DNA from: Bacteroidia bacterium | GTDB taxonomy: Bacteria; Bacteroidota; Bacteroidia; J057; JADKCL01 | Direction: 5' to 3' | Assembly (NCBI GenBank): GCA_020635905.1 | Contig: JACJYV010000001.1 | Coordinates: forward strand, 992,001 to 1,056,000 | Length of the DNA stretch: 64,000 bases | Part shown: one piece after another, positions 41,390 to 49,873 of the stretch | Layout: the number at the start of each line of letters is the position of its first letter | Position numbering within the stretch: the stretch's first letter is position 1 | Program-made: the position numbers and the translations under genes | The notes under the pieces: model-generated | The model's input: the letters and a program-made list of their open reading frames with translations, nothing else | Told to the model about the DNA's origin: nothing | Database searches by the model: none

Positions 41390-42846
41390 AAGAAGCGCTT
41401 TCCTTGCACGAAGCCTTTTTGGAGCGCATGCAGGAGATCCTGGGCGATGAAATGCCCGCCTTTCTGGAAGCCATGCAGGGCGAGCCAGTCATTTCCCTGC
41501 GCAAAAATCCCCTCAAGCCAGCTGAAATCTACCCCGAAGGACGGCCCATACCCTGGTGCGAAACCGGCCTCTACCTGGATGAAAGGCCCCGCTTTGTGCG
41601 CGATCCCCTCATTCACGCAGGCGCCTACTACGTGCAGGAAGCCTCCTCCATGCTCATCGCACGCTGCCTCAGCCCGGCTGGCGGGCAGGTGGTGCTCGAC
41701 CTGTGCGCCGCCCCGGGGGGCAAAAGCACCCTCCTGCTCAGCCACCTCAGTCCCGACAGCCTCCTCATCTCCAACGAGATCGTGGGCTCGCGTGCCATCG
41801 TACTCAAAGAAAATCTCATCCGCTGGGGCTACCCCAACTCCCTGGTCAGCCACAACCATCCCCGCGACTTCGTGGCCCTGCCCGAGTTTTTCGACGCCAT
41901 CGTGGTGGATGCCCCCTGCTCGGGTGAAGGCATGTTTCGCAAAGACCCCGCCGTAATCCAGCATTGGAGCCCGGCCAATGTGCGTCAGTGCGCAGTCAGG
42001 CAAAAAGAAATCCTCACCGCGGCTGCCGTGGCCCTCAGGAAAGGTGGTCGCCTCATCTACTCCACCTGCACCTATAATAAAGAGGAAAACGAAGAGATCG
42101 TGCAATGGTTGCTCAGCGAAGCGCCCTGCGGCTTTGAAATCGTGCCCCTCGATTTTCCCCGGGAATGGGGACTGGAACCCGGCTCCACCGATCGTTTTCC
42201 TGCGGAAATGGCCCACACCTACCACGCCTATCTGCACAAAGTGGCCGGGGAAGGATTTTTCCTGGCTTGTTTGCAAAAAACCACCTCCGTGCAGGGAGTT
42301 TCGGGAGAAACCAACACCAAAAAGGCCAAAAAGCACCGTCCCAAACCTGGTTTTCGCGACGAAAAGAAAGAAAACCGCTGGGCCGGACAGGAAAGAAAAG
42401 CCGTGTGGAGTGAAAAGGAATTGAAAAGGGAAGCGGAAAAATACCTGGCTCATTCTGAAAAATATCATCTGGAAGTCGAAAACGAAGAAGTGGTGGCGCA
42501 GATTAAAGCCTGGACCGAACAAATCCGTGTGCTCAAAGAACGCCTGCAAATCCACAAGACCGGGATCACCCTGGGCAAAGCCAGCGGTCAGAAATTCATC
42601 CCCGACCACGAACTTGCCATGAGCGGCGAAGCCCATGCCCGCATTCCCCGCCTCGAACTCGACTACGACAATGCCATCCGTTTCCTCAAGCGCGACCAGG
42701 TCCAGGCCCCCGACTCCAGCCTGAAAGGCTGGGTGCTGGTCACCTACCAGGGCATCACCCTTGGCTGGGCCAAAGCCCTGGAAAACCGCATCAACATTCA
42801 CCTGCCCAAAAGCTGGCGCATCCGGGCCGATATTTCTGACTGGTAA
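41386..42846 (+). CDS. rsmF: RsmF/NOL1-type RNA m5C methyltransferase
   Basis: A 486-residue SAM-dependent RNA cytosine-5 methyltransferase. The SAM motif Asp-Leu-Cys-Ala-Ala-Pro-Gly-Gly-Lys-Ser-Thr is at about 105-115. The two cysteines of the Nol1/Nop2/Sun mechanism are in Asp-Ala-Pro-Cys-Ser-Gly-Glu-Gly-Met-Phe (about 175) and Ser-Thr-Cys-Thr-Tyr (about 225). A Lys/Arg-rich linker (about 300-350) leads to a C-terminal PUA-like RNA-binding region ending near 486, as in RsmF/YebU-type enzymes, which modify 16S rRNA. The ATGA overlap with trmH argues for translational coupling. The exact rRNA target cannot be read from sequence, so the symbol is by closest family. Confidence 0.9.
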   Translation: MKEALSLHEAFLERMQEILGDEMPAFLEAMQGEPVISLRKNPLKPAEIYPEGRPIPWCETGLYLDERPRFVRDPLIHAGAYYVQEASSMLIARCLSPAGGQVVLDLCAAPGGKSTLLLSHLSPDSLLISNEIVGSRAIVLKENLIRWGYPNSLVSHNHPRDFVALPEFFDAIVVDAPCSGEGMFRKDPAVIQHWSPANVRQCAVRQKEILTAAAVALRKGGRLIYSTCTYNKEENEEIVQWLLSEAPCGFEIVPLDFPREWGLEPGSTDRFPAEMAHTYHAYLHKVAGEGFFLACLQKTTSVQGVSGETNTKKAKKHRPKPGFRDEKKENRWAGQERKAVWSEKELKREAEKYLAHSEKYHLEVENEEVVAQIKAWTEQIRVLKERLQIHKTGITLGKASGQKFIPDHELAMSGEAHARIPRLELDYDNAIRFLKRDQVQAPDSSLKGWVLVTYQGITLGWAKALENRINIHLPKSWRIRADISDW

Positions 42847-42927
42847 GCGACACGATTTGTTGGGGAATGAATTAATTTTACCTGCGGTCATTTGTTACCG
42901 TGAAACGTAGCACAGAAAATCCAGACC

Positions 42928-43497
42928 ATGAACCCGGCCGATCACATAAAGCAATCTGAAATCAAAGGACTTTCCATTACCGGTGAAATCGCCTTTTCTA
43001 CTTTGATCATGGAAATTGCCAATCGCCCCTTTGCAAACCCGGTTCTGAATGAATTGATAAATGAAATTTGGTTCTGGCTCGGGACAGAAAGGTCCGAAGT
43101 TGGAAAACCTCGGGTGGACCGTGAATGGCCTTCATTCCAGTTGTATGAAAGGTTCGCAGCAAAGTTTGTGGCCCGGCATCACCCTTCAGGGGGGAAAGAG
43201 AGACCTTCCTCTTTGTTTCAGATCGCTTATTCCTTATTGCTTTTCGTTTGTTGGTCTATGGATGGCGCGGAAGCTACCCTTTTTAATGATAAACCGGTTT
43301 TTCTGCCCTCTGATGTTGCAGAGAGTGGTTATGATTGCCTCTGGGATGGGATCAATTGGGCTTGCAAATCCGGGTATGAACAGACCCGGAATATGGAATT
43401 GATTTCTTTATGTTTCAAATTTTTGCAAATACACCACCCGCAAAACGCGGATAACCCGATCGGATATCTGATTACAAGGGCTGATATTCCCATTTGA
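42928..43497 (+). CDS. Hypothetical cytoplasmic protein (189 aa)
   Basis: No signal peptide or membrane segment is seen. The sequence has a normal mixed composition with Trp-rich helices (for example Ile-Trp-Phe-Trp-Leu near 48) and no motif I recognise. It starts 81 bp after the rsmF stop and has its own terminator-like hairpin behind it (43514-43551), so it may be a single transcription unit. It lies just before the AT-rich ATPase/TOPRIM module and could be an unrelated gene or a third component; nothing in the sequence decides this. Confidence 0.65.
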   Translation: MNPADHIKQSEIKGLSITGEIAFSTLIMEIANRPFANPVLNELINEIWFWLGTERSEVGKPRVDREWPSFQLYERFAAKFVARHHPSGGKERPSSLFQIAYSLLLFVCWSMDGAEATLFNDKPVFLPSDVAESGYDCLWDGINWACKSGYEQTRNMELISLCFKFLQIHHPQNADNPIGYLITRADIPI

Positions 43498-43513
43498 CCG
43501 TTAGTGAAACTCT

Positions 43514-43551
43514 AAAAAGCCTTGCAGCAATGGATAACAATCAAGGTTTTT
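43514..43551 (+). terminator. Terminator-like hairpin after the 189-aa gene
   Basis: AAAAAGCCTTG pairs with CAAGGTTTTT (one G-U pair) across a 17-nt loop and ends in a T-run on the plus strand, 17 bp after the stop codon. Confidence 0.55.
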
Positions 43552-43582
43552 GACTATTTTGCACCGTACTTTTTTAAATTTG
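43549..43582 (+). promoter_or_regulatory. Candidate promoter of the ATPase/TOPRIM module
   Basis: TTTG at 43549-43552, then 22 bp, then TAAATTTG at 43575-43582, resembles the Bacteroidota -33/-7 pair (usual spacer about 19-21 bp). The ATG at 43603 would follow a leader of about 15 nt. This also supports ATG 43603 over the upstream TTG at 43522. Confidence 0.45.
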
Positions 43583-43602
43583 GAAATTCGATAGAAGTTG
43601 AA

Positions 43603-44826
43603 ATGGTTGGAAAGGTTAACATTCAAAATTACAAGTCAATTAGTGACCTCAGCCTTGAACTTGGCAGATTTAATATTTTCATCGGGGAGAATGGATGTGG
43701 GAAAAGTAATATTTTGGAAGCTGTCACCTTAGGAGCAGCTCAAGCAAGTAGAATGCTGAACAACGAATTCTTAAGCTCCAGAGGAATTAGAGTGACTTCT
43801 TCTCCTATGATGAGGTCAGCCTTCCAAAAGGGAAACCTAAAAAAAAGCATTCAACTATCATTTGAAATTAATGAATTTAATTATCAGTGCGAAATATCGA
43901 ATGCCAATAAGCCTTACTCCCCGTGGGTTGGGAAGGATTTTCCTAATAAGGAGCTAATAGAGGATGAAATCATTAGGTTTTTTACGGAAGGGAAAAAAAC
44001 TACTCTCGTCGATATTAAAGTAACAGATGAGGAGGAGATCGAAAAGCTAAAAGATCTATTTCGATTGGTTTCAGAGGTTTTGGGTCGTGATGGAAAAGGA
44101 AGGGTTGAGGATGTGTTCCGGAACTCAATTACTAAAACAATTAATGAAAACGTTTTGAAATCATTGACGGATTTTTTGATCTTTTCCCCGGAGAATACTT
44201 CACTAAGGACATTTGAAAGAGAGGGCCAGATTGAACCTTTGGGAATAACGGGAGAAGGTTTGTTCAAATTACTCAAAACATTAGGGGAAGAAAAAGGGCA
44301 GAAAAAGTTAACAGAAATAAAAGAAGAACTTCAATTATTCGATTGGTTTCAAGACTTTGAAGTCCCCAAACTTCTTTATCAGGGAGAAGAGTTCTTGAAG
44401 ATAAAAGATCGGTTTGTTCACAAGGATATTGAATTGTTTGATCAAAGGAATGCAAATGAAGGATTCTTATTTTTACTATTCTATTTTGCACTTTTTATTT
44501 CAGACAAAACACCAAACTTTTTTGCAATTGATAATATAGAAGCATCATTAAACCCTAAGTTGTGCTTTCAATTGACAAAACGGTTAAATTTTTTATCCCA
44601 AAAATATGATAAGCAAGTTATATTAACCACACATAATCCTTCGATTTTGGACGGTATTGATCTAAAGGATTCCGATCAAAGACTATTTGTAATTTTTCGA
44701 AATAAACTTGGGCATACAAAGGCAAGACGAATTCAACATCCTGAGATTCTGGACGGAATTGAGCCAGTAAAGCTTTCGGAAGCGTTTTTACGTGGCTATA
44801 TCGGAGGATTACCTAGAAATTTTTAA
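43603..44826 (+). CDS. AAA/OLD-like ATPase (AAA_15/AAA_21 type)
   Basis: A 407-residue SMC/ABC-like ATPase. Residues 1-26 form the typical Lys-Val-x-Ile-x-Asn-Tyr-Lys-Ser-Ile start of OLD/RecF-like ATPases, followed by Walker A Gly-Glu-Asn-Gly-Cys-Gly-Lys-Ser at 28-35. Near the end are a Walker-B-like Phe-Ala-Ile-Asp-Asn-Ile-Glu-Ala-Ser-Leu-Asn-Pro and Ile-Leu-Thr-Thr-His-Asn-Pro (H-loop). No nuclease domain is fused at the C terminus. ATG 43603 is preferred; an upstream TTG would add a tail unlike the family. The gene is visibly AT-rich compared with the preceding operon, suggesting acquisition. It is followed after 6 bp by a TOPRIM-like gene, so the two probably act together, as in other ATPase plus TOPRIM defence pairs. 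Confidence 0.85.
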   Translation: MVGKVNIQNYKSISDLSLELGRFNIFIGENGCGKSNILEAVTLGAAQASRMLNNEFLSSRGIRVTSSPMMRSAFQKGNLKKSIQLSFEINEFNYQCEISNANKPYSPWVGKDFPNKELIEDEIIRFFTEGKKTTLVDIKVTDEEEIEKLKDLFRLVSEVLGRDGKGRVEDVFRNSITKTINENVLKSLTDFLIFSPENTSLRTFEREGQIEPLGITGEGLFKLLKTLGEEKGQKKLTEIKEELQLFDWFQDFEVPKLLYQGEEFLKIKDRFVHKDIELFDQRNANEGFLFLLFYFALFISDKTPNFFAIDNIEASLNPKLCFQLTKRLNFLSQKYDKQVILTTHNPSILDGIDLKDSDQRLFVIFRNKLGHTKARRIQHPEILDGIEPVKLSEAFLRGYIGGLPRNF

Positions 44827-44832
44827 TTTTAA

Positions 44833-45501
44833 ATGACTACTATAGGACTTATTACTGAAGGTCCAACCGATCAGGTTGTGATTGAGAATATCCTGACTGG
44901 GTATTTTAATAACTACGATATTTTATTCCAAGAGCTTCAACCTCTTAGAGATGAAACAAATAGGGTGTCCGAAATCGGTGGCTGGACAAAGGTTCTGGAG
45001 TACTGTAAATCGGGACGTCTAAAAGCTGCACTTTTATATGTTGACTTTGTAGTAATACAAATAGATACAGATGTATCGGAATTGAAAGGGTTTGATGTCC
45101 CTTGGAAGGAAAATGGTGTTGACCTATCTCCAATTGATTTAGTTGAAAGAGTAAAAGAAAAATTGATTGGATTAATCGGAATGGATTTTTACCAAGATTA
45201 TCAGGATAAGTTTTTGTTTGCAATTTGCGTTCATCAAATAGAATGTTGGTTTTTGCCCCTATTCTACTCTGACAATAAACGGGAAAAAATTTCTGGATGT
45301 CTAAACACACTTAACCGACAAATAGGAAAAACAATGGGATTCACCATTGATCAGTTGAACAAGAATCAAAAATATTATCAGGAAATATCAAAAATGTTTT
45401 GGAAACCCAAAATCCTTAAAAAATGCTATCCCTATAATCCGAGTTTTGCATATTTCATCCATTCAGTTGAGGAGAAACAGGGGATAATCCCTGAAGATTA
45501 A
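44833..45501 (+). CDS. Small TOPRIM-like protein, partner of the ATPase
   Basis: A 222-residue protein that starts Thr-Thr-Ile-Gly-Leu-Ile-Thr-Glu-Gly-Pro-Thr-Asp. A Glu (residue 9) follows a hydrophobic strand, and an Ile-Gln-Ile-Asp-Thr-Asp motif lies at 75-80. A conserved Glu plus a later Asp-x-Asp is the metal-binding pattern of TOPRIM folds, found in nucleases, primases and effectors such as AriB of PARIS (DUF4435). A Cys-Val-His-Gln-Ile-Glu-Cys-Trp-Phe-Leu-Pro motif near residue 140 looks characteristic but I cannot name the family. Nuclease or toxin activity is an inference. The 6-bp gap to the ATPase and matching AT-rich composition indicate one acquired unit. Confidence 0.75.
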   Translation: MTTIGLITEGPTDQVVIENILTGYFNNYDILFQELQPLRDETNRVSEIGGWTKVLEYCKSGRLKAALLYVDFVVIQIDTDVSELKGFDVPWKENGVDLSPIDLVERVKEKLIGLIGMDFYQDYQDKFLFAICVHQIECWFLPLFYSDNKREKISGCLNTLNRQIGKTMGFTIDQLNKNQKYYQEISKMFWKPKILKKCYPYNPSFAYFIHSVEEKQGIIPED

Positions 45502-45842
45502 ATGAAATCTTCCCTTATCAATATGTATCCAACGGAGATAATGGGTGCTTTCTGAAACCGTAAAACCGTAAAAGTTGTTTAAGGTTTCTCAAAGGAATCT
45601 AAAAGGTTTCCCCATCGTTTGCACAACCTGTCAAGGCTATATAAAGGCACTGTAAGCCCACTATCGTGAATCTGTCACTCAGACCAAAGCCCACCTTGTC
45701 CCCACCATATTCCCACTACTTCCCCTCTTTGTCTCCTGAATTCCCGCCTCAATCATGCCTACTTTCCCAACCACCCCAGTTCTTTCCCCCCTTAACCCAA
45801 ATCCCAAAAATCCCGTAAACTGTGTTCCACCAACCTGATTAA
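45502..45842. other. Noncoding gap with heptamer remnant
   Basis: No credible gene is present. At about 45556-45576 there are two AACCGTA-like units with an extra A each. The right part is C-rich and pyrimidine-biased. No clear terminator or promoter was recognised. Confidence 0.5.
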
Positions 45843-48206
45843 ATGACTGAACCTGTACGAAAACCCTTAATAACCGCCCTTTTCACCCTTTTGCTCCTTG
45901 GTTCATGCCTCCTCAAGGCCCAGACTCCTTCCACCCGCATCAACTTCAAAAACCTGGACCAACCCTATCTGGAATCTCTGATTCTGGCAAAGGTCAATGC
46001 GTTGAGAATGGAGCTGGAGGCGTCGCCTCTGGTCAATGATTCCATACTGCAAGTTGCAGCCCAGGATCAGGCCACTTACCTGGTGCGCCTGAAAAAGCTC
46101 AGTCACAATCAGCCATCCAGCGCCAAAAAGACAGTTGCCCTCAGGGTTCAACACTACGGTGGCAGCCATGGACTTTTTGGTGAAAACGTTCTGTTCAGCA
46201 CGCCCGGGCCCTCAGTGATGAAGGACAAATCTGTATTGACAGGAAAAACCTACGGCGAAATGGCCGAAAAAATGTTCCTCAGCTGGAAATTCAGCCCCGG
46301 ACATTACGCCAACCTCATTGACCGTGATTACCGCACCTCGGGCATCCGTTTCGCGGTGGATCCCAAATTGAAGCGCATATACGCGGCCCAGGTCTTTGGA
46401 GATACGCCCTGGATACCCCCCTCAGGTGTACTCGTGACCAAAAACGCCTGGGGAGTGAAGCCATTTGATGCCTCAACCTGCAACTGCCTCAAAGACATTG
46501 ATTTTCTCAGCGAAAACCTGGCCAACTATTCATACATCCAAAATGGGTCCATTTTCCTCAGTTACCGGGATCTTGATGAGATCAAAAAGCTGATTGGAGG
46601 TCCCGGCGACGCCATCGCGATCGATCTGGTAACCCGCAATCAGTTTCCCTGGTGCGCCCCCAACCGCCTCCACGGCTCAGAAGTATACGACGGCATCATG
46701 TTGAAGCCCATGCCAGGCAAAAAATTACTAGCCGACAACCAGAGTAAGGAAAAAGGAGAATTTCTGGCCGATCTTGGTAAATTTCCTGCTGGCATTGACA
46801 ATGATTTTCAGGTCAATCTGATCATTATCAAAAACGGGCGTTTTTGCCGCTATTCCTGGCAGTCTGAGGTATTGGAGGACGACATGGAACTGATTTCCCG
46901 CCCCTGGATATTTGATGAAAAGAAGGGAGATCTGAAACCCATCAAACTCAGCAAACGCTACTATTTTAACATCCCATTTGAGAAAAACAAATACGCATTC
47001 AAACCCGCAGATATCCAGCCCCTGCTTGACTCGCTTCGTCCCTTTGAAGGAATGATCCGGGAAGTGAGGATTCGCGCCTTCAGCTCCGTGGAGGGCTCCA
47101 CGGAAAACAATCAAAAGCTGCAAAATCTGCGCGGCCAGAGCATTCTCCAGGCCATGCAAACCCTGCAAAGCCGTACTTTCAATCCTGTCCTTTCTTCCTT
47201 TGAAAACTGGGATGGATTTTACCATGATATTGCAGACAGCGACTTTCGCTACCTGGCCCGCCTGGACAGCGCCCAAATCAAGCAACGCCTCCTGACCGAC
47301 ACCGCCCTGGTCCGCAAGCTCGAACCCATCCTGTCCGGGCACCGCAAAGCAGAGATCACCGTCATTGTGGAAGGAAAAATCATCCGTACCCTCGACGGAA
47401 CCAACCTTTTGGCCGGCCTGGAAACGGCCTGCGCAGATGAAAATGCGTTGCTGGCTCACCTGATCAGCAGCAGACTGCTCAAAGAATACAAATCGGGAAA
47501 AACAGATTTATTCGCCCTGGCTGCCATCCAAATTCCGGCCCGCAAAGACTTCCTCCCGGTCTGGAATAATGTGCTGGGCATCTTGCATGAGTCTTCCCAG
47601 GGATTCCTGAATGTATATGACTTTGGGAATTATCTTGCCTCGTATGATTTACAATCAGATCAGCTGGACAAATTGGAAGATTTATATCTCCTGAATCCAA
47701 ATTACCTCAGCCTGAAACTCAACTATATCAATTACTTCACCCCAAAATTAAGGTTTGCCCTCCCGCGCAAGGCCCGCCCCGATCTGATCAGCAAAGCCCT
47801 TTTTACCCTGGAAGACACCAGGGTCTCAGAAGCAGAGCAGAGCCTGCTCTGGCTCAACTACAACCTGGCCGCCGCTGAGTATTTCCTCCACACCCGCGAA
47901 TACGCCAAACGATCCGCCGCCCTCTCTGACATCCGCAACCACTATCTCAAACTGCGCCTGACCCGGGAAGAAACCCTCAAACTCGCCCTTTACTTCAACC
48001 AGAATTACCGCATGAGCTGGACCATACAACTGATGCAGCCCTTTCTCGACAAAGCCGATTATGATGCGCCTTTCCTTTATACCTACCTCAGCGCCGCCCA
48101 GTTTTACCCCAATATGGTCAAGGCCGCAGATTTCGAAGCGTGGATGGAAAAAGCCATCAGACTGGACTCAGACTTCTTTTGCCAGATGATGCGCAACCAA
48201 TTATAG
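45843..48206 (+). CDS. CAP-domain (SCP/PR-1) envelope protein with OmpA-like segment
   Basis: 787 residues. The N terminus is either a lipoprotein signal (Leu-Leu-Gly-Ser-Cys, Cys about 22) or a standard signal cut after Lys-Ala-Gln. Residues about 40-185 form a CAP domain: Leu-Ser-His-Asn-Gln, Gly-Glu-Asn-Val and Gly-His-Tyr-Ala-Asn-Leu-Ile provide the usual His/Glu cluster, then Ser-Gly-Ile-Arg-Phe-Ala and Ala-Ala-Gln-Val-Phe. Around residues 400-435 an Ile-Arg-Glu-Val-Arg-Ile-Arg-Ala-Phe-Ser-Ser-Val-Glu-Gly-Ser segment resembles the OmpA peptidoglycan-binding fold. The last 250 residues look helical, possibly TPR-like. CAP proteins have diverse extracellular roles; the combination suggests an envelope protein that may contact peptidoglycan (inference). 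Confidence 0.8.
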   Translation: MTEPVRKPLITALFTLLLLGSCLLKAQTPSTRINFKNLDQPYLESLILAKVNALRMELEASPLVNDSILQVAAQDQATYLVRLKKLSHNQPSSAKKTVALRVQHYGGSHGLFGENVLFSTPGPSVMKDKSVLTGKTYGEMAEKMFLSWKFSPGHYANLIDRDYRTSGIRFAVDPKLKRIYAAQVFGDTPWIPPSGVLVTKNAWGVKPFDASTCNCLKDIDFLSENLANYSYIQNGSIFLSYRDLDEIKKLIGGPGDAIAIDLVTRNQFPWCAPNRLHGSEVYDGIMLKPMPGKKLLADNQSKEKGEFLADLGKFPAGIDNDFQVNLIIIKNGRFCRYSWQSEVLEDDMELISRPWIFDEKKGDLKPIKLSKRYYFNIPFEKNKYAFKPADIQPLLDSLRPFEGMIREVRIRAFSSVEGSTENNQKLQNLRGQSILQAMQTLQSRTFNPVLSSFENWDGFYHDIADSDFRYLARLDSAQIKQRLLTDTALVRKLEPILSGHRKAEITVIVEGKIIRTLDGTNLLAGLETACADENALLAHLISSRLLKEYKSGKTDLFALAAIQIPARKDFLPVWNNVLGILHESSQGFLNVYDFGNYLASYDLQSDQLDKLEDLYLLNPNYLSLKLNYINYFTPKLRFALPRKARPDLISKALFTLEDTRVSEAEQSLLWLNYNLAAAEYFLHTREYAKRSAALSDIRNHYLKLRLTREETLKLALYFNQNYRMSWTIQLMQPFLDKADYDAPFLYTYLSAAQFYPNMVKAADFEAWMEKAIRLDSDFFCQMMRNQL

Positions 48207-48260
48207 CTCAGCCGCATGGCATTCCTGAAAGACAAAGCCTGCAAGATCTGCCACTAAGCA

Positions 48261-48304
48261 AAAAGGCAAACGAAACCAGCCGCAGCCCGTCTCATTTGCC
48301 TTTT
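48261..48304 (+). terminator. Terminator hairpin after the CAP-domain gene
   Basis: AAAAGGCAAA (48261-48270) pairs with TTTGCCTTTT (48295-48304) around a 24-nt loop, 55 bp after the stop codon, with a T4 end. Confidence 0.5.
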
Positions 48305-48375
48305 CTACCAGCATTATCTGAAAGGAGAGTAAGCATTACCTCCTCCCAGCAATTGTTAATTGATAATTGCCATTT

Positions 48376-48498
48376 GGGCACCTCTAAAAACAAAGAAGAT
48401 CAAGGCGGACGCAGGTGAAGAAAGCGGAGTTTACTTAACGTAAATGAGCATTTCTGAACCAAGTCCAACGCAGAGATTCGAAGTTTTTAGAGGTGCCC
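48376..48498. repeat. Palindromic dispersed repeat (123 bp), complete copy
   Basis: Bounded by a perfect 16-bp inverted repeat (GGGCACCTCTAAAAAC at 48376-48391 and its complement at 48483-48498). The interior holds a near-palindrome around TTTACTTAACGTAAA. A truncated, diverged copy of its left part occurs at 49136-49190 on the other side of clpP. There is no coding capacity. It is MITE-like or REP-like in form. Confidence 0.75.
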
Positions 48499-48503
48499 AA
48501 TTG

Positions 48504-49058
48504 TTAATTGTTCATAACCCCATCCACAATCCCGTACTCCACCGACTCGTCAGCCGACATCCAGTGGTCGCGGTTCATGTCTTTCATCACCTTGTCAAAA
48601 GGCTGGCCGCAGTTCTCGGCCAGGATTTTGGCCCCCAGGCTTCTGGTTTTGATGATTTCCTGGGTCTGGATCTCAATATCCGCGGCGGTACCACCTGCAC
48701 CTCCGCTGGGCTGGTGGATCATCACCCGGGCATGAGGCAGCACAAAACGGCGTCCTTTGGTGCCCGCGGAGAGGAGAATGGAACCCATGGAAGCGGCCAG
48801 ACCTGTGCAAATGGTGGAGATCGGGCTGGAAATGGACTTCATGGTGTCGTAAATGGCGAAGCCTGAAGTAACGTATCCCCCGGGGCTGTTGATATAAAGC
48901 TGAACCTCCTTACCCGGATTCATCAATTCAAGGTACATCAGTCGCTCAATCACATGCTTGGCAGAATCATCGTCCACCTGTCCCCACAAAAACACTTTCC
49001 GTTCATTCAGGATTTTGGCATCAATGATGTCCTGCAAATTTCTAAGATTATTATCCAT
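48504..49058 (-). CDS. clpP: ATP-dependent Clp protease proteolytic subunit
   Basis: A serine protease subunit that assembles into tetradecameric chambers with Clp ATPases. The 184-residue form starting at ATG 49058 (Met-Asp-Asn-Asn) matches the mature length; an open frame 31 codons longer runs into the dispersed-repeat remnant and is not believed. The catalytic Ser is in Ala-Ala-Ser-Met-Gly-Ser, the His in Met-Ile-His-Gln-Pro, and an Asp follows in the C-terminal third (Arg-Asp-x-Trp-Met-Ser-Ala-Asp-Glu). The oligomerisation loop Tyr-Ile-Asn-Ser-Pro-Gly-Gly is present. No clpX or tig gene lies beside it, and it is flanked on both sides by copies of one dispersed repeat. Confidence 0.95.
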   Translation of the reverse strand: MDNNLRNLQDIIDAKILNERKVFLWGQVDDDSAKHVIERLMYLELMNPGKEVQLYINSPGGYVTSGFAIYDTMKSISSPISTICTGLAASMGSILLSAGTKGRRFVLPHARVMIHQPSGGAGGTAADIEIQTQEIIKTRSLGAKILAENCGQPFDKVMKDMNRDHWMSADESVEYGIVDGVMNN

Positions 49059-49135
49059 ACTATTATTTATTTCAATTAAATGTTCGTTGGCGGGCCGGGT
49101 AAAATCCCCTTTCCGCTGACCCAAAAGTATAAAGG

Positions 49136-49190
49136 GGACCTCTAAAAACAAAGAAGATCAGAGCGAACCCGGGTGAGGGAAGCGCAGTTT
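49136..49190. repeat. Partial copy of the clpP-flanking dispersed repeat
   Basis: GGACCTCTAAAAACAAAGAA and the following 35 bp match the left half of the element at 48376-48498 with several differences; the right half and terminal palindrome are missing. It lies just upstream of clpP and may contain or disturb its promoter region. Confidence 0.7.
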
Positions 49191-49427
49191 GTGAATTGAT
49201 AATTGACCATAGAGCCAGGCCCAACCTCAGGCTTCGAGGTTTGTTCCTGCTTAACTGCCAATTGACTCCTGAGTTTGCACTTTTGACCACGAATTTTCCT
49301 CTTCCTGCAGACGATCCACAAGTCAGATTATTTTATGATAAGGAGAATATCCAACCTGGCAATTTGACCTCTGTACAGGAATATTTTTAAAATAATTGGG
49401 TAAATTGGGCCGCAAATCAGAATTCCT

Positions 49428-49856
49428 ATGAAACTTAAATTAATCCTTTCCTTTAGCCTGCTTTTCCTCCTGGTAACCTTTGCCTACGCCCAAACCCTCG
49501 AATTCAGCCAGGTGATAAACGTGGGAAATACCTATTCCCGCCCGAATTCTACAACCAATATTTTTGACAGTGTTACGGTGGTAATTCCTGCTGGCAAAGT
49601 TTGGAAAGTGGAATCTGCACGCATGAATTACTCTTATTTATCCTCCGGGGTTCGCTATTACTCTCTTAATGGGTCTGATTATATATCCATCAATGGCGCA
49701 ATCATCTATGTGGCTTCGTCCACTAACACCAGTTTCACCTACCCCATTTGGTACCCGGCAGGAACTTATACTTTCAAAGCAAGGTCTTCCATCAGCGGAA
49801 CCTCCTATCAGGTCACCTGGCTGGTATCAGCCATAGAATTTAATGTCGTGCCCTGA
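49428..49856 (+). CDS. Small secreted protein, unknown
   Basis: 142 residues with a clear signal peptide (cleavage at Ala-Tyr-Ala-Gln, about 22-25). The mature part is rich in Ser, Thr, Tyr and Val, with alternating beta-strand patterns (Val-Thr-Val-Val-Ile-Pro-Ala-Gly-Lys-Val-Trp-Lys-Val-Glu-Ser-Ala), suggesting a small jelly-roll-like beta-sandwich. It has no Cys and no sorting domain. I cannot name the family. It converges with the next gene, 17 bp away. Confidence 0.7.
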   Translation: MKLKLILSFSLLFLLVTFAYAQTLEFSQVINVGNTYSRPNSTTNIFDSVTVVIPAGKVWKVESARMNYSYLSSGVRYYSLNGSDYISINGAIIYVASSTNTSFTYPIWYPAGTYTFKARSSISGTSYQVTWLVSAIEFNVVP

Positions 49857-49873
49857 GCAGGTCAGTGATTCTT

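Noticed and set aside
41362..42891. 509-codon minus-strand frame opposite rsmF
   Set aside because: The plus strand encodes a complete RNA methyltransferase with catalytic motifs; the antisense frame is a composition effect in GC-rich codons.
43522..43602. 27-codon extension of the ATPase from a TTG
   Set aside because: It overlaps the terminator and promoter candidates and lacks the family's normal start; ATG 43603 begins right at the conserved first strand.
49059..49151. 31-codon N-terminal extension of ClpP
   Set aside because: It enters the partial dispersed repeat and is not needed; ATG 49058 gives the normal mature length.
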